Notes: a model not told the origin generated them from the letters alone. Counted from the stretch's first letter, positions 36,248 through 46,923 are shown. The stretch is 64,000 nt of DNA from Bacteroidales bacterium UBA5287 (GCA_002411345.1 DHSL01000024.1:1-64000); one strand, 5' to 3'. Numbers and translations: made by a program.

Positions 36248-37207
36248 ATGAAAGCAGCAGTATTAAATAAATTAGACAGTGTACCCTTTTACATTGATTT
36301 TCCCGATCCCGTTCCACAAGATGAAACACAAATTGTGATGAATGTTAAAGCCGCTGCTCTTAAGAATTTGGACAAAGTAAAAACAAAAGAGTTTTACTAT
36401 GCTCATTATTCATCGTTACCCGTTGTTGTAGGAACTGATGGAGTGGGAACACTTTCTGATGGTACAAATGTTTATGCAATGGGCATTACAGGTACTTTAG
36501 GTCAAAAATCATTAATATCAGCAAACAGATACACTGTTTTACCTGCCAATATTGATTTTGCTTTAGCTGCAGCATTACCAAATGCCGTTTTAGGATCGGC
36601 AATTCCATTGAAAGACAGGGCAGAAATGAAACAAGGCGATGTAGTTTTAATTAACGGTGCCACCGGAATAACAGGTAAAGTAGCCGTTCAGATTGCAAAA
36701 TATTATGGTGCATCCAAAATAATTGTGACCGGAAGAAATCAGGAGTCGCTTCAAGCTTTAAAGACTCTTGGAGCAGATGTAGCCATTTCAATTCTCCAAG
36801 ATGATGAAACATTCTTACAACAGATAAAGGAGATAGACCAAACTACACCTATCGATATTGTGCTCGATTATATTTGGGGAAAACCCGCTGAGCTAATTAT
36901 GAATGCCTTTCAGAACAGACATGGCGACAAAATAAGATTTGTTACTATGGGTGATATGGCCGGAAGAACTTTTCCCATTTCATCAGGAGTTTTACGCAGT
37001 GCAGATATTTTATTAATGGGATCCGGTTTTGGTTCTTTAACCCCGGAAGTAATGAGTTTATATATCAATAAAATATTACCAGAGATGTTTGCATTGGCAG
37101 CAGCAGGCAAGTTAACGATTGAAACCGAGAGCATGAATCTAAAAGATATCAGCACCGCCTGGTCGGTCGATTCAAAAGGTAAAAGATTAGTTGTTATTAT
37201 TGATTGA
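36248..37207 (+). CDS. MDR-superfamily quinone oxidoreductase-like protein
   Basis: Encodes 319 aa. The N-terminal GroES-like domain has VVVGTDGVGTL, and the nucleotide-binding segment INGATGITGKVAVQIAKYYGA is at about residues 136-156. The segment LDYIWGKPAE follows the Rossmann fold. No catalytic zinc Cys/His set is visible, as in the quinone oxidoreductase branch. It should use NADPH to reduce a quinone, enone or aldehyde. Substrate unknown. Confidence 0.85.
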   Translation: MKAAVLNKLDSVPFYIDFPDPVPQDETQIVMNVKAAALKNLDKVKTKEFYYAHYSSLPVVVGTDGVGTLSDGTNVYAMGITGTLGQKSLISANRYTVLPANIDFALAAALPNAVLGSAIPLKDRAEMKQGDVVLINGATGITGKVAVQIAKYYGASKIIVTGRNQESLQALKTLGADVAISILQDDETFLQQIKEIDQTTPIDIVLDYIWGKPAELIMNAFQNRHGDKIRFVTMGDMAGRTFPISSGVLRSADILLMGSGFGSLTPEVMSLYINKILPEMFALAAAGKLTIETESMNLKDISTAWSVDSKGKRLVVIID

Positions 37208-37559
37208 AATTCAATATTATAACTCTTTTTTTTGAGGTAAGATTAAATCTCTCAAATGTTGATAAAATAACTGCAGTTAAATTTGGTAGAGTCAGTTATT
37301 TTTGCTATATTTATGAATTAAATGATTGTTAACCTTATAAATGCTTTAAAAAGGTATTTATACTAATTTGACTAGACCTGAAAATGATTAAATTTAAGAA
37401 TTTATATAGATATATACTATTTCGTTCTATACTTCGAAATAATATGAGCAACATTTTAATTCCTCAAAGACTTTTATAGTATGTGGAACTTTAATCTGTT
37501 TAATTCATTTTTTTTCGCTTATTTTGTAATCGATTTTATTAAGTATTTTTACAATATTA
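37208..37559. other. Intergenic region before the sigma factor (352 bp)
   Basis: Very AT-rich. A TATTTTTG at 37297-37304 fits the -7 consensus but has no -33 at the right distance. No hairpin or coding frame was recognised. It probably holds the control region of the ECF sigma gene. Confidence 0.5.
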
Positions 37560-38102
37560 GTGAAAGCAAATAAAGATATTTCATATATTTATAATCTATA
37601 TGTGGACGACCTATTCATATATGGTACCTATCTTGGCTTTGAAAGAGAAGTTGTTAAAGATGCTATTCATGATGTCTTTGTAAAAATCACTATTGATTCA
37701 GGATTATTAAAGGATGTTTCAGATATCAAGTTTTATCTATTCAAGTCTGTGAAATATAGATTATTTGACTTGCATAAAAAAAGCATGAGAGAAATTATGA
37801 TTGATAATACCGAATCATTTGAAGAGTTGCCTTTTGATATAGAATTAAATGTGGAAGACAGTCTTATTGAAGAAGAGGAGCAACTTAAGGTTAAAAATGA
37901 AATTAATTTAATGCTTGATTCACTTACTAACCGACAGCGTGAAATTATTTACCTTAGATATGTACAAGAATATGATTATGAACAAATATCTGAATTATTA
38001 AAGATTAACGTACATAGTTGTCGTAAATTAGTATCAAAAGCCATTCTCAGTCTTCGTGAGAAATTTGGAATATTAATAAATGTTTTAGTCCTTCTTTCTT
38101 AA
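37560..38102 (+). CDS. ECF RNA polymerase sigma factor
   Basis: Encodes 180 aa with a GTG start; no ATG is available before region 2. Region 2 is around residues 10-75 (LFIYGTYLGF, DAIHDVFVKI, KSVKYRLFDLHKK). Region 4 is at about residues 115-170, with the helix-turn-helix LTNRQREIIYLRYVQEYDYEQISELLKI. It belongs to the Bacteroidota PUL-linked ECF group, and the FecR gene follows after 159 bp. It should direct transcription of the SusC/D operon when released. Confidence 0.92.
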   Translation: MKANKDISYIYNLYVDDLFIYGTYLGFEREVVKDAIHDVFVKITIDSGLLKDVSDIKFYLFKSVKYRLFDLHKKSMREIMIDNTESFEELPFDIELNVEDSLIEEEEQLKVKNEINLMLDSLTNRQREIIYLRYVQEYDYEQISELLKINVHSCRKLVSKAILSLREKFGILINVLVLLS

Positions 38103-38261
38103 CAAGTTATTTCAACCATATCTGATACATTTTAATTTAATTAGATTAAAGTTTAATGATTTTTCAAAATAAAGGGTATAAATAAAATTTCGAATCGTCT
38201 TTTTATTATATCAGGAACATTAAAATTGAATGATTAAATAAAGTACAACCAAAAATCAATA

Positions 38262-39422
38262 ATGAAACGTTATACTTATTTTTTAAAAGATAGTAAATTT
38301 ATCCGTTGGCAGCTATTATCTGATAGCTGTTTAGACGAATATTGGAAGAATTTCATTGAAGAACACCCAGAATCAGAAAATGAGATCCATGAAGCTATTA
38401 CCTATTTAAAGAACAAAGGATTAAACAAAAGTACTTTAACTGAGAAAGAACGTATTATTTTATTTGATAGAATTCAAGAAACTATCCGGCACAAGAAAAA
38501 GTCAAAATTACAAAGACTAATATTTTTCTCTTCAGCAGCTGTTGCTATACTTATAATTGGTTTTTTGCTATTATATCCCAGACAGGAAGATAAAATTATT
38601 TTAGCCGATAAAGAGCATATTATGGGCGAATTCTTGAACAGCGAAGATATTCAGCTCATTACTGGTGAAGAGTCGATGTCATTTCAAAGTGATATTGATG
38701 TAAAGCTCAGCGAGGAAGGTAAAGCTGAGATTGTACAAAATAATAAAGATGTACAGCAAATAGAGATCAAACAAGATCAACTTAATACATTAATTGTACC
38801 TTATGGAAAGCGTTCCACGTTGACTCTTGCCGATGGCAGTAAAGTTTGGCTTAATTCAGGATCAGTACTTAAATTTCCAGTACATTTTGTCGGTAATAAC
38901 AGAGAAATCAGTCTTGTTTCCGGTGAAATGTATATTGAAGTATCTCCAAACAAAAAGATGCCATTTCGTGTTTTATCTTCAGATTTCAATATTAAGGTTT
39001 ACGGTACCAAGTTCAACGTATCCAATTACGAAGGTTCTGCACATTCTGTTGTATTGGTTGAAGGCAGCGTGAGTTTACAATCATCAAAAAGTAAAGAGCT
39101 CTTTTTATCACCAAGTGAGCAAGCTGTTTATTCAGGAGACGGTAGATTTAATACTCAATCAGTTAATGTAAATCAATTCATCAGTTGGAAAAATGGATAT
39201 TTAGAATTCAATAAAACTCCCATGACAGAAGTACTTAAACAAATTGGAAGATACTATAACCTATCGTTTGATTTTGGTGAAGATTCAAACTTACAAAAGC
39301 GCACCTGTACCGGTAAGATTTATTTATCCGAAAATTTAGATAATGTTATGACAACTGTTAGTTTACTTTCATCAACAAAATACTCTAAAATCAATAATAA
39401 AATATTTATCACTAATGAATAA
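38262..39422 (+). CDS. FecR-family anti-sigma factor
   Basis: Encodes 386 aa. The N-terminal cytoplasmic part (residues 1-83) binds the sigma factor. One membrane segment lies at about 85-106 and the periplasmic FecR domain at about 170-275 (VPYGKRSTLTLADGSKVWLNSGS is its signature start). The DUF4974 C-terminal domain follows (LEFNKTPMTEVLKQIGRYYN). It receives a signal from the STN domain of the SusC downstream. Typical length. Confidence 0.94.
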   Translation: MKRYTYFLKDSKFIRWQLLSDSCLDEYWKNFIEEHPESENEIHEAITYLKNKGLNKSTLTEKERIILFDRIQETIRHKKKSKLQRLIFFSSAAVAILIIGFLLLYPRQEDKIILADKEHIMGEFLNSEDIQLITGEESMSFQSDIDVKLSEEGKAEIVQNNKDVQQIEIKQDQLNTLIVPYGKRSTLTLADGSKVWLNSGSVLKFPVHFVGNNREISLVSGEMYIEVSPNKKMPFRVLSSDFNIKVYGTKFNVSNYEGSAHSVVLVEGSVSLQSSKSKELFLSPSEQAVYSGDGRFNTQSVNVNQFISWKNGYLEFNKTPMTEVLKQIGRYYNLSFDFGEDSNLQKRTCTGKIYLSENLDNVMTTVSLLSSTKYSKINNKIFITNE

Positions 39423-39471
39423 AATAATAAAAGAGCCTATGTAAATAATATATGAAAGATTAAAAAAAAGC

Positions 39472-39495
39472 CGAACGATACTGCAATATCGTTCG
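39472..39495 (+). terminator. Hairpin between FecR and SusC genes
   Basis: Perfect 9-bp stem (39472-39480 with 39487-39495) and a 6-nt loop, in the 125-bp gap. No T-run follows, so it may be an mRNA processing or attenuation structure rather than a terminator. Confidence 0.5.
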
Positions 39496-39547
39496 ACAAG
39501 TAGAAATTAATTACCTTGATTATTAATAATTAAAATCTTACAAATTT

Positions 39548-42500
39548 ATGAATAAAAATTCTATTGAAGGACAAGTAACTTTCAATAATTCAAAGTATGT
39601 TCAAAAAATCATGAGAACGACATTATTCTTTTTGTTTTTCTGTGTACTGTTTACTTCAGCGTCAAACAGTTATTCGCAAAAAATTACTCTAAATCTTAAA
39701 TCCACATCAATAAAGAAGATGTGTAGTGCGATTGAAGAAAAGAGTAATTATATCTTTGTTTTTTCGGATAATGCCGAAAAAATGATTAATGAAAGGGTGA
39801 ATATTAACGTAAACTCAAAAGAGATTACCGATATTCTTGATGAAATTTTTTCCAATTCTGGTTTGTCTTATAAAATATTAGAAAATCAGATTGTTGTTTA
39901 TGAATCTAATGAAGTTACTCCAATTAAAAATGTTGGAATTGATGTTCCCGTGAATATAGTTCAACAAACGAAGAAGCAAATTTCGGGTAAAGTTGTGGAT
40001 ATTCAGGGAGAACCATTAATTGGAGCCAACATTATTGAAACAGGAACAACCAATGGAACCGTTACCGATATTGATGGAAATTTTTCGTTACAAGTAGAAA
40101 ATAATGCTGTTTTGCGTATTACCTATATAGGTTATTTAGAGCAAAGCATTAGTACAGTTGGAAAAACCACTCTCAACATTGTTTTAAAAGAAGATACAAA
40201 ATCGTTGGATGAGCTTATTGTGATTGGTTATGGTACCCGTCAGCGTAAAAGTATTACAGGAGCTGTAGATCAGGTTAATTCCGAGATGTTTGAAGATCGT
40301 CCTGTAAGCAATGCATTACAAGCATTACAGGGAGCATCAGCAAACCTTATTATTCAGCAAAAGAACATGAATCCCAATGATAACAACCTTAGTATCAATA
40401 TTAGAGGTGTGAGTACAATGGGAAATAATGATCCATTGATAGTAATTGATGGATTAATTTCTTCAACAAACACGCTTAACAGTATTAATCAGAATGACAT
40501 AGAGAATGTGTCAGTTTTGAAAGATGCAGGTAGTGCAGCTATTTATGGTTCTCGTTCAGCAAATGGAGTAATATTAGTAACAACAAAGAAGGGTTCAAAA
40601 ATGAGCAAGCCTGTTGTCAGGTTTAGCGGATTATTAGGATATCAAGAACCTGATATACTTTATCAACCCGTTGAAGGTTGGCAGAATGCTATGTATCGTA
40701 ATCAAGCAAATATGAATGCAGGCAGTGCACCTATTTATACTCCAGCTCAAATTCGTGATTTGTATGATCATAGAAGTGAAGAGTATTGGTATTTAAATAA
40801 AATCATGCAAAGAGGTTTACAACAAAATTATAATTTAAATATTTCAGGTGGTAGTGAAAATACTACCTATATGGTTTCAGCCGGTTATTTAAATCAAGAA
40901 AGCAATTTTGTTGGTGGTTATGGTATGGAGCGATATAATTTCAGAACCAATCTTACAACAGAATATAATCGATTTAAAATCACTTCATTATTAGCCTACA
41001 ATCGTCGTGATGAACGAACCATTGCAGGTGGTACAGGAAATACTATTATCAACTCATCTCGTATTCCACCATATTATTACTATCGATTTGAGCAAGACGG
41101 TAAATATCTCATAAACGATATTATTGGAGATGATAACACGTTGGCTAAATTAAAAGAGGGAGGATATGAGAACAAAGATGAAGACAACATAATAGGTAGT
41201 TTAAATCTTGATTATAAGATTCTTGAAGGTCTGACCGCTAAAGGTTTGGTTGGTATTGATTTAACTCAGCACCACCGTTTCAGAAGAGACATTATGGTTC
41301 CACTATATTCGCGCAATGATTTAGAAAATCCTGTAGTGAACATAAATCCAAACCGTCTTACAGAAGATTACAACAATAAACGATATACTTTAAGCACCCA
41401 ATTTTTATTGGATTATAACCGTACATTCAATGAGGTGCATAATGTATCAGGACTTTTAGGAACCTCTAATGAGTCTTATACATTTGAGTCCAGTCGTATT
41501 GCATGGAAGTTTACTGATCCCGATTTAGGTCTTCCTACTACTGATGAATCAGAGCAAGACACCGGAAACAGCAACTCCAATAATAATACAGATCAAACAA
41601 GCATTACCTCTGTTTTTGGACGTGTAGGTTATAATTATATGGATAAGTATTATGGAGACATCTCATTCCGTTATGATGGATCATCAAAATTTGCCAAAGC
41701 AAACAGATGGGGATTTTTTCCTTCATTCTCTGCAGCCTGGAGATTATCTGAAGAAAATTTCATGGAAGAATACAGTAATAATGTAGGCGATTTGAAAGTT
41801 AGAACATCATATGGAATTTTGGGTAATCAAAATGTGGCAAACTATTCATATCAGACTGTTTATCAGATGTATACAAATAGTTATGTGTTCAATAATCAAC
41901 CTGTGCCAGGTACTGGTTTCACATATGGTAATCCAGATTTAACATGGGAGAAATCCGGGAATTTTAATATTGGTGTAGATGCCGGATTTTTGAACAATAG
42001 TCTTTATGTATCACTCGACTATTTTAATAAAAGGACATGGGATATTTTGTTAGCCCCCGAAGTTTCAAGTGTATTTGGTAGTTCTGCGGCAAACGAAAAT
42101 GCCGGAGAGATGAGAAACCGAGGATGGGAAACCACTATAACTTATCGTTTAAATTCAGGAGATTTCAATCATCAGTTCAGTTTGAATTTATCTGATTCGA
42201 AAAACAAAATCACCGATTTTGGAGGTAAAGAGCGAATTGATCAAAGTGATCAGATGTATAAGCTTATTAGAGAAGGAGAAGCATTGGGGTCTTATTTTGG
42301 ATACAGAACTGATGGTTATTTCCAGAGTCTTAATGAAATTGCCGATAGTGCACTACCAGTAGGAGCTATTGTACAACCAGGAGATGTGAAATATGTAGAT
42401 CAGAATAATGATGGAGTAATTGACGAGAAAGACCGTGTAGTATTAGGAAATGCTTTCCCCAGATATACATTCGGTTTCACTTATAACTTACAATATAGAG

Positions 42501-42988
42501 ATTTTGATTTCAGTGTATTGTTACAAGGAGTAGGGAAAAGAGATATGTATATACGTGGAGAATTGATTGAACCATTTCATTCCAATTACTCATATGCAAT
42601 TTATAAACATCAGTTAGATTTTTGGACACCAACCAATCCAAATGCAAGATGGCCGAGGTTGATTGCGCCCAGTTCACCTTCAAGTAGCAATAACTGGGGT
42701 AAAGCAGGTACCGATATTTATCTTTTGAATGGTGCTTATTTGCGTGTGAAAAATGTTCAATTGGGTTATACACTTCCTAAGCTGTTCACAGACAAACTTG
42801 GCATTCAAAAATTACGTATAAGTGCCAATGCACAAAACCCACTTACACTTACCAGAAATTCATTTATAGATCCCGAGTCATCTGAGTTTGGCAATAACAT
42901 GGGAGGTATCGGCGGCGTAGGTGCCAATAGTGCCCGTAATTACCCGACACTTGTCTATTATGGATTTGGTTTAGATATTGAATTTTAA
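39548..42988 (+). CDS. susC: SusC/RagA TonB-linked outer membrane transporter with STN signalling domain
   Basis: Encodes 1146 aa. The start at 39548 is kept because STN-type SusC proteins usually carry about 20 residues before the hydrophobic signal (MRTTLFFLFF at 22). The STN domain is at about 55-115 and the carboxypeptidase-regulatory-like domain at about 145-215 (ISGKVVDIQGEPLIGANI). The TonB plug starts at LDELIVIGYGTRQRKSITGA, and the barrel runs to the C-terminal Phe. The STN domain lets this transporter signal to FecR, so the substrate it binds induces the locus. It forms a pedal-bin pair with SusD. Confidence 0.95.
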   Translation: MNKNSIEGQVTFNNSKYVQKIMRTTLFFLFFCVLFTSASNSYSQKITLNLKSTSIKKMCSAIEEKSNYIFVFSDNAEKMINERVNINVNSKEITDILDEIFSNSGLSYKILENQIVVYESNEVTPIKNVGIDVPVNIVQQTKKQISGKVVDIQGEPLIGANIIETGTTNGTVTDIDGNFSLQVENNAVLRITYIGYLEQSISTVGKTTLNIVLKEDTKSLDELIVIGYGTRQRKSITGAVDQVNSEMFEDRPVSNALQALQGASANLIIQQKNMNPNDNNLSINIRGVSTMGNNDPLIVIDGLISSTNTLNSINQNDIENVSVLKDAGSAAIYGSRSANGVILVTTKKGSKMSKPVVRFSGLLGYQEPDILYQPVEGWQNAMYRNQANMNAGSAPIYTPAQIRDLYDHRSEEYWYLNKIMQRGLQQNYNLNISGGSENTTYMVSAGYLNQESNFVGGYGMERYNFRTNLTTEYNRFKITSLLAYNRRDERTIAGGTGNTIINSSRIPPYYYYRFEQDGKYLINDIIGDDNTLAKLKEGGYENKDEDNIIGSLNLDYKILEGLTAKGLVGIDLTQHHRFRRDIMVPLYSRNDLENPVVNINPNRLTEDYNNKRYTLSTQFLLDYNRTFNEVHNVSGLLGTSNESYTFESSRIAWKFTDPDLGLPTTDESEQDTGNSNSNNNTDQTSITSVFGRVGYNYMDKYYGDISFRYDGSSKFAKANRWGFFPSFSAAWRLSEENFMEEYSNNVGDLKVRTSYGILGNQNVANYSYQTVYQMYTNSYVFNNQPVPGTGFTYGNPDLTWEKSGNFNIGVDAGFLNNSLYVSLDYFNKRTWDILLAPEVSSVFGSSAANENAGEMRNRGWETTITYRLNSGDFNHQFSLNLSDSKNKITDFGGKERIDQSDQMYKLIREGEALGSYFGYRTDGYFQSLNEIADSALPVGAIVQPGDVKYVDQNNDGVIDEKDRVVLGNAFPRYTFGFTYNLQYRDFDFSVLLQGVGKRDMYIRGELIEPFHSNYSYAIYKHQLDFWTPTNPNARWPRLIAPSSPSSSNNWGKAGTDIYLLNGAYLRVKNVQLGYTLPKLFTDKLGIQKLRISANAQNPLTLTRNSFIDPESSEFGNNMGGIGGVGANSARNYPTLVYYGFGLDIEF

Positions 42989-42999
42989 TATTTTACGAT

Positions 43000-44616
43000 A
43001 TGAAAACGAAGATCATACAATATATAACTATATTTTTATTTGGTATAATTACACTTTCATCGTGTAATGATTTGGATTTGGCGCCAACCAATAAATTCAC
43101 TGATGCCAATTACTGGACTTCCACAGAGAAAGCAACTGCAGTACTTAACATGGCATATAGCCAGATGTTTGGGTCCAATTACTTTTTCGCTAACGAACGT
43201 TTATCTGACAATCTTTATGAAGGAAGAGGCAATTCTGACGAGAAAATCATTACTTCCGGTCAAGCAGATGCCGCATTAGGTCGTTTTGCAAATGAGTGGA
43301 GAAATTGTTATGAAGGTATTAAGACCTGCCATATTTTCCTGGACAACATAGATTTAGTTCCTAATATGGACAACGTTTTAAAAGAAAGAATGAAATCAGA
43401 GATTCGTTTTATTCGCGCGTTTTTGTTTTTCAGATTAACAAATCATTATGGAGACGTTCCTTTTTTTGATTATAATATTTCGTTACAAGAAGCAAATACA
43501 ATTTCCCGTACTTCAAAAGATGAGGTATTAAAATTTGTACGCGATGAATTAAATGAGATTGTTAGTTCCTTGCCAAAAAAAGGTGAATATGCAGCTAAAG
43601 ATAATGGAAGAATCACGCAAGGTGCTGTAATGACATTGTTGGCCCGTACATATCTGTACGAAAGTGATTGGGCTAATGTTGTATCAGTAACTGAAAAAAT
43701 CATGAATGGTGATTATGGTCAATATCAATTATTTTCCAGCTACGAAGGTCTTTTCTTGCCCGAAAACGAACTCAATGATGAGGTAATTCTTGATATGGGA
43801 TATACTTTGAATATGAGAACCTGGAGTGAGATGTATGATGCAATTCCTCTTTCTGTTGGAGGTCGTATCAATGCTTTTGCTCCGACACAAGAGTTAGTTG
43901 ATGATTATATTATGAAGAATGGCAAAGCTATAAATGAAAATGGTTCCGGTTATGACGAAAATAATCCTTATATAAACAGAGATCCTCGATTTGGTGCAAC
44001 CATTGTTTATCATGGTTATCAATGGAAAAAGGCAAATGGTACAATTTCTACTATTTATATTAAGCCCGGTTCATCAGCAAATGCAGGAGCTTCAAATTTA
44101 GATGAATATGCTGGTCCAGGTCAAAATTCAACTGCAACCGGATACTACATAAGGAAGTATTTTGATCCTACTGCTCCAGAGGGAATAGCTGCCGGATTAA
44201 ATTTAATTTTAATGCGATATGCCGATGTTCTTTTAATGTATGCTGAGGCAAAGAATGAATTAGGTCAAATGAATGAAGCTGTATGGAACCAAACTATTCG
44301 TCCTATTCGTGTACGAGCTGGTTTTACCGATGCATCAGCATTGAATTATCCTTCCAGTGATCTTCAACAGATTATACGTCGTGAACGTCGTTCCGAACTT
44401 GCTATTGAAGGATTACGGTTGTTTGATATTCGTCGTTGGGGAATCATTGAGTCTGTGATGAATGTTGCTCCCAAAGGTGCAAAATTTGCTGCAGGTAATA
44501 CTCAGTATATCACTTTGGATCAGAGAAGATTTAACAAAGACAGGGATTACTTGTTTGCCATTCCGCAGTCGCAACGAGATATCAACAAAAATCTCACTCA
44601 GAATCCTGAATATTAA
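43000..44616 (+). CDS. susD: SusD/RagB-family glycan-binding lipoprotein
   Basis: Encodes 538 aa with lipobox LSSC (Cys22), cell-surface exposed. TPR-like helices and typical RagB motifs are visible: EIRFIRAFLFFRL, the FRLTNHYGDVP box, LMRYADVLLMYAEAKNELG, and IRRERRSELAIEGLRLFDIRRW near the C-terminus. It lids the SusC barrel and captures glycan. It starts 11 bp after susC. Confidence 0.95.
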   Translation: MKTKIIQYITIFLFGIITLSSCNDLDLAPTNKFTDANYWTSTEKATAVLNMAYSQMFGSNYFFANERLSDNLYEGRGNSDEKIITSGQADAALGRFANEWRNCYEGIKTCHIFLDNIDLVPNMDNVLKERMKSEIRFIRAFLFFRLTNHYGDVPFFDYNISLQEANTISRTSKDEVLKFVRDELNEIVSSLPKKGEYAAKDNGRITQGAVMTLLARTYLYESDWANVVSVTEKIMNGDYGQYQLFSSYEGLFLPENELNDEVILDMGYTLNMRTWSEMYDAIPLSVGGRINAFAPTQELVDDYIMKNGKAINENGSGYDENNPYINRDPRFGATIVYHGYQWKKANGTISTIYIKPGSSANAGASNLDEYAGPGQNSTATGYYIRKYFDPTAPEGIAAGLNLILMRYADVLLMYAEAKNELGQMNEAVWNQTIRPIRVRAGFTDASALNYPSSDLQQIIRRERRSELAIEGLRLFDIRRWGIIESVMNVAPKGAKFAAGNTQYITLDQRRFNKDRDYLFAIPQSQRDINKNLTQNPEY

Positions 44617-44648
44617 CATAATAAAGTTAATAACTAAAATATCACAAA

Positions 44649-45776
44649 ATGAAAACAATATATATAAAACTTATCATGCTTTCCTCTCTGATTTTTGCTT
44701 TTATGGCATGTAGCAGTGATGGAGAAGTGAGAGATTTGGGTGTAACACCCGTTAAAACGCTTTATGAACCGACAGACGGAAGAACGCTTGTACTTCAGTC
44801 ATCTGCTTCGGCCATGTTGTATTTTGAATGGGAACCTTCGAGAGCAGAAGATAGTGGGGCAGTGCTCTATGAAGTTGCTTTTGATAAAGCTGATGGAAAT
44901 TTCAGTAATCCTGTAGCCATTATTGCTTCCGATAATAACGGCGGGAGCAATCACGCTACAATCACTCATAAACAATTGAATCAAATAGCAGCACTCGCAG
45001 GTATTGAATCTGCAGCTCAAGGTACGCTTAAATGGACTGTATATGCATCTAAAGGCATTAATCCTGTTAAAGCAGAGCAGGAACGAACATTAACTGTTAC
45101 AAGACTTGCAGGATTTGCTAATATACCAGATCAATTGTTCATCACCGGTATAGCAACAGAAGGAGGAGTTGATTTGTCCAAGGCAATAAAAATGAAGAAA
45201 ATCAATGAAGGTGAATTTGAAATTTATACCAAGTTGACGGAGGGTCAATCTTTTCACTTTGTGAATTCTTCCACTGGCGAACCTATTGTTTATTCATTAA
45301 ATGGAGAGAAAATTGTAGAGGGAGGTAGTTCCACTGTAACTAAAACAGGAATTTACAAATACTATCTCGACTTCAATATTGGATCATTTACGACTAAAGA
45401 GGTAACAAAAGTCAATCTCTATTTATGTTGGTCACAAAGAAAAATTGAATTACCCTATAAAGGTTTTGGTGTATGGGAACTGACAAACTACACTATTACA
45501 GGCCTTACTGGTAATGACAATAACGATGACCGTTATAAGTTCAGGATGGAAAGTTCTGCGGGAGAGACCGAGTGGAGATCACCTGCCAATGACAGTAAAC
45601 CTTCAGGAAATGAGGCATATTATTATATGGTTGAAAAAGATAATGTTCAGCAGTGGACTGACGGACAGATATGGAAAAGTCCTTCAACCACAGGATGGAG
45701 TGATAAAACATATGATTTAATGTTTTCTCTGAATTCTGAACGAGCATATACACATAATTTAATCATAAAAGAATAA
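44649..45776 (+). CDS. SusE-like outer membrane lipoprotein (first copy)
   Basis: Encodes 375 aa with lipobox AFMAC (Cys20). An N-terminal SusE domain of immunoglobulin-like fold (residues about 30-150) is followed by two beta-sandwich starch-binding-like domains, as in SusE/SusF. It is similar over its whole length to the next gene (shared TRLAGFA segment, EGG-D-L-KA, GEFE-YTKL and SSTV motifs). It probably binds glycan at the cell surface beside SusD. Ligand not predictable. Confidence 0.85.
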   Translation: MKTIYIKLIMLSSLIFAFMACSSDGEVRDLGVTPVKTLYEPTDGRTLVLQSSASAMLYFEWEPSRAEDSGAVLYEVAFDKADGNFSNPVAIIASDNNGGSNHATITHKQLNQIAALAGIESAAQGTLKWTVYASKGINPVKAEQERTLTVTRLAGFANIPDQLFITGIATEGGVDLSKAIKMKKINEGEFEIYTKLTEGQSFHFVNSSTGEPIVYSLNGEKIVEGGSSTVTKTGIYKYYLDFNIGSFTTKEVTKVNLYLCWSQRKIELPYKGFGVWELTNYTITGLTGNDNNDDRYKFRMESSAGETEWRSPANDSKPSGNEAYYYMVEKDNVQQWTDGQIWKSPSTTGWSDKTYDLMFSLNSERAYTHNLIIKE

Positions 45777-45780
45777 TCAT

Positions 45781-46923
45781 ATGAAAAAGATATTTTTAAG
45801 AATGACTTTTATTGCATTCGTTATTTTCCTTTTCGTAGGATGTAATGATACAATGGGTGAGCCAGACAATAGCCTTACAGACGTAAAAACCTTGATTGAG
45901 CCAATGGATCAAAATGAGATTGTCCTTTTGCCAACTGCTTCCGCTTCAGTTTATTTTGAGTGGGAACATGCGGATATGGATGGTGGTCCTGCTTTATATC
46001 AAATTGCTTTTGACAAGGTTGATGGAGATTTTTCCAATCCTCTATATATGGCCTATTCAGGTAATAATGGATTAAACAATAACATCACATTGTCTCACAA
46101 ACAACTTAATAAGATTGTAGGTATGACAGGAGTAGGGCCTTCTGCAAAAGGTACGATAAAATGGACTGTTTTTTCATCTAAAGGACTTCGTTCCATTAAA
46201 TCTGCTAAAGAGAACCAGCTGATAATTACTCGATTGGCAGGTTTTGCCGAAGAAGATATTCCAGTAGACCTTTTTGTTACCGGTGAAGCATCTGAAGGTG
46301 GTACTGATCTTGCGAAGGCACATCAAATGAAAGCCATTTCAACCGGTGAATTTGAAGTTTACACCAAACTGAAAGCAGGTGAACCATTTTATTTTGTAAG
46401 CGCGACTTCCGGAACATCCAAGAGATTTTCCATTGAAGAAGGTTTAGTAAAAAAAGAAGGTTCATCAACTGTAGCAACTGATGGAGTATATAGGATTACT
46501 CTTGATTTTAATACAGGTGCAAGTACTACAACTCTTATTACACGAGTTGCATTCTATTTCAGTCCTGAAGGAAAAATTCTATTTGACATTCCTTACAAAG
46601 GTTATGGTGTATACCAAACAACAGCTACAGTAACCTTTAAACAAGAAGGATGGGGTCGTGATGAACGTTATAAATTCAGGATGTTTGTAAAAGAGAATGG
46701 AGGTGCCGGTGAAGAAAAAGAGTTTGAGTGGGGTACATTGAATCAGACTGACTCCAGACCTACCGCTACTAGTCCAGCATCATACTATTATATTAAGTTG
46801 ATGAATCCTACTCAATGGGATAATAAATGGAAGTTAATGGGTGATTTTGATGGTAATCCAGGTATATATACTATTTATTTGCAGGCAGATAAACCATATA
46901 CCCATTCTATCACTAAACCATAA
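45781..46923 (+). CDS. SusE-like outer membrane lipoprotein (second copy)
   Basis: Encodes 380 aa with lipobox LFVGC (Cys21). It has the same domain order as the gene 4 bp upstream and is clearly a tandem duplicate that has diverged, mainly in the C-terminal binding domain. The pair probably supplies two non-identical glycan-binding sites on the surface. A 14-bp hairpin follows the stop. Confidence 0.85.
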   Translation: MKKIFLRMTFIAFVIFLFVGCNDTMGEPDNSLTDVKTLIEPMDQNEIVLLPTASASVYFEWEHADMDGGPALYQIAFDKVDGDFSNPLYMAYSGNNGLNNNITLSHKQLNKIVGMTGVGPSAKGTIKWTVFSSKGLRSIKSAKENQLIITRLAGFAEEDIPVDLFVTGEASEGGTDLAKAHQMKAISTGEFEVYTKLKAGEPFYFVSATSGTSKRFSIEEGLVKKEGSSTVATDGVYRITLDFNTGASTTTLITRVAFYFSPEGKILFDIPYKGYGVYQTTATVTFKQEGWGRDERYKFRMFVKENGGAGEEKEFEWGTLNQTDSRPTATSPASYYYIKLMNPTQWDNKWKLMGDFDGNPGIYTIYLQADKPYTHSITKP

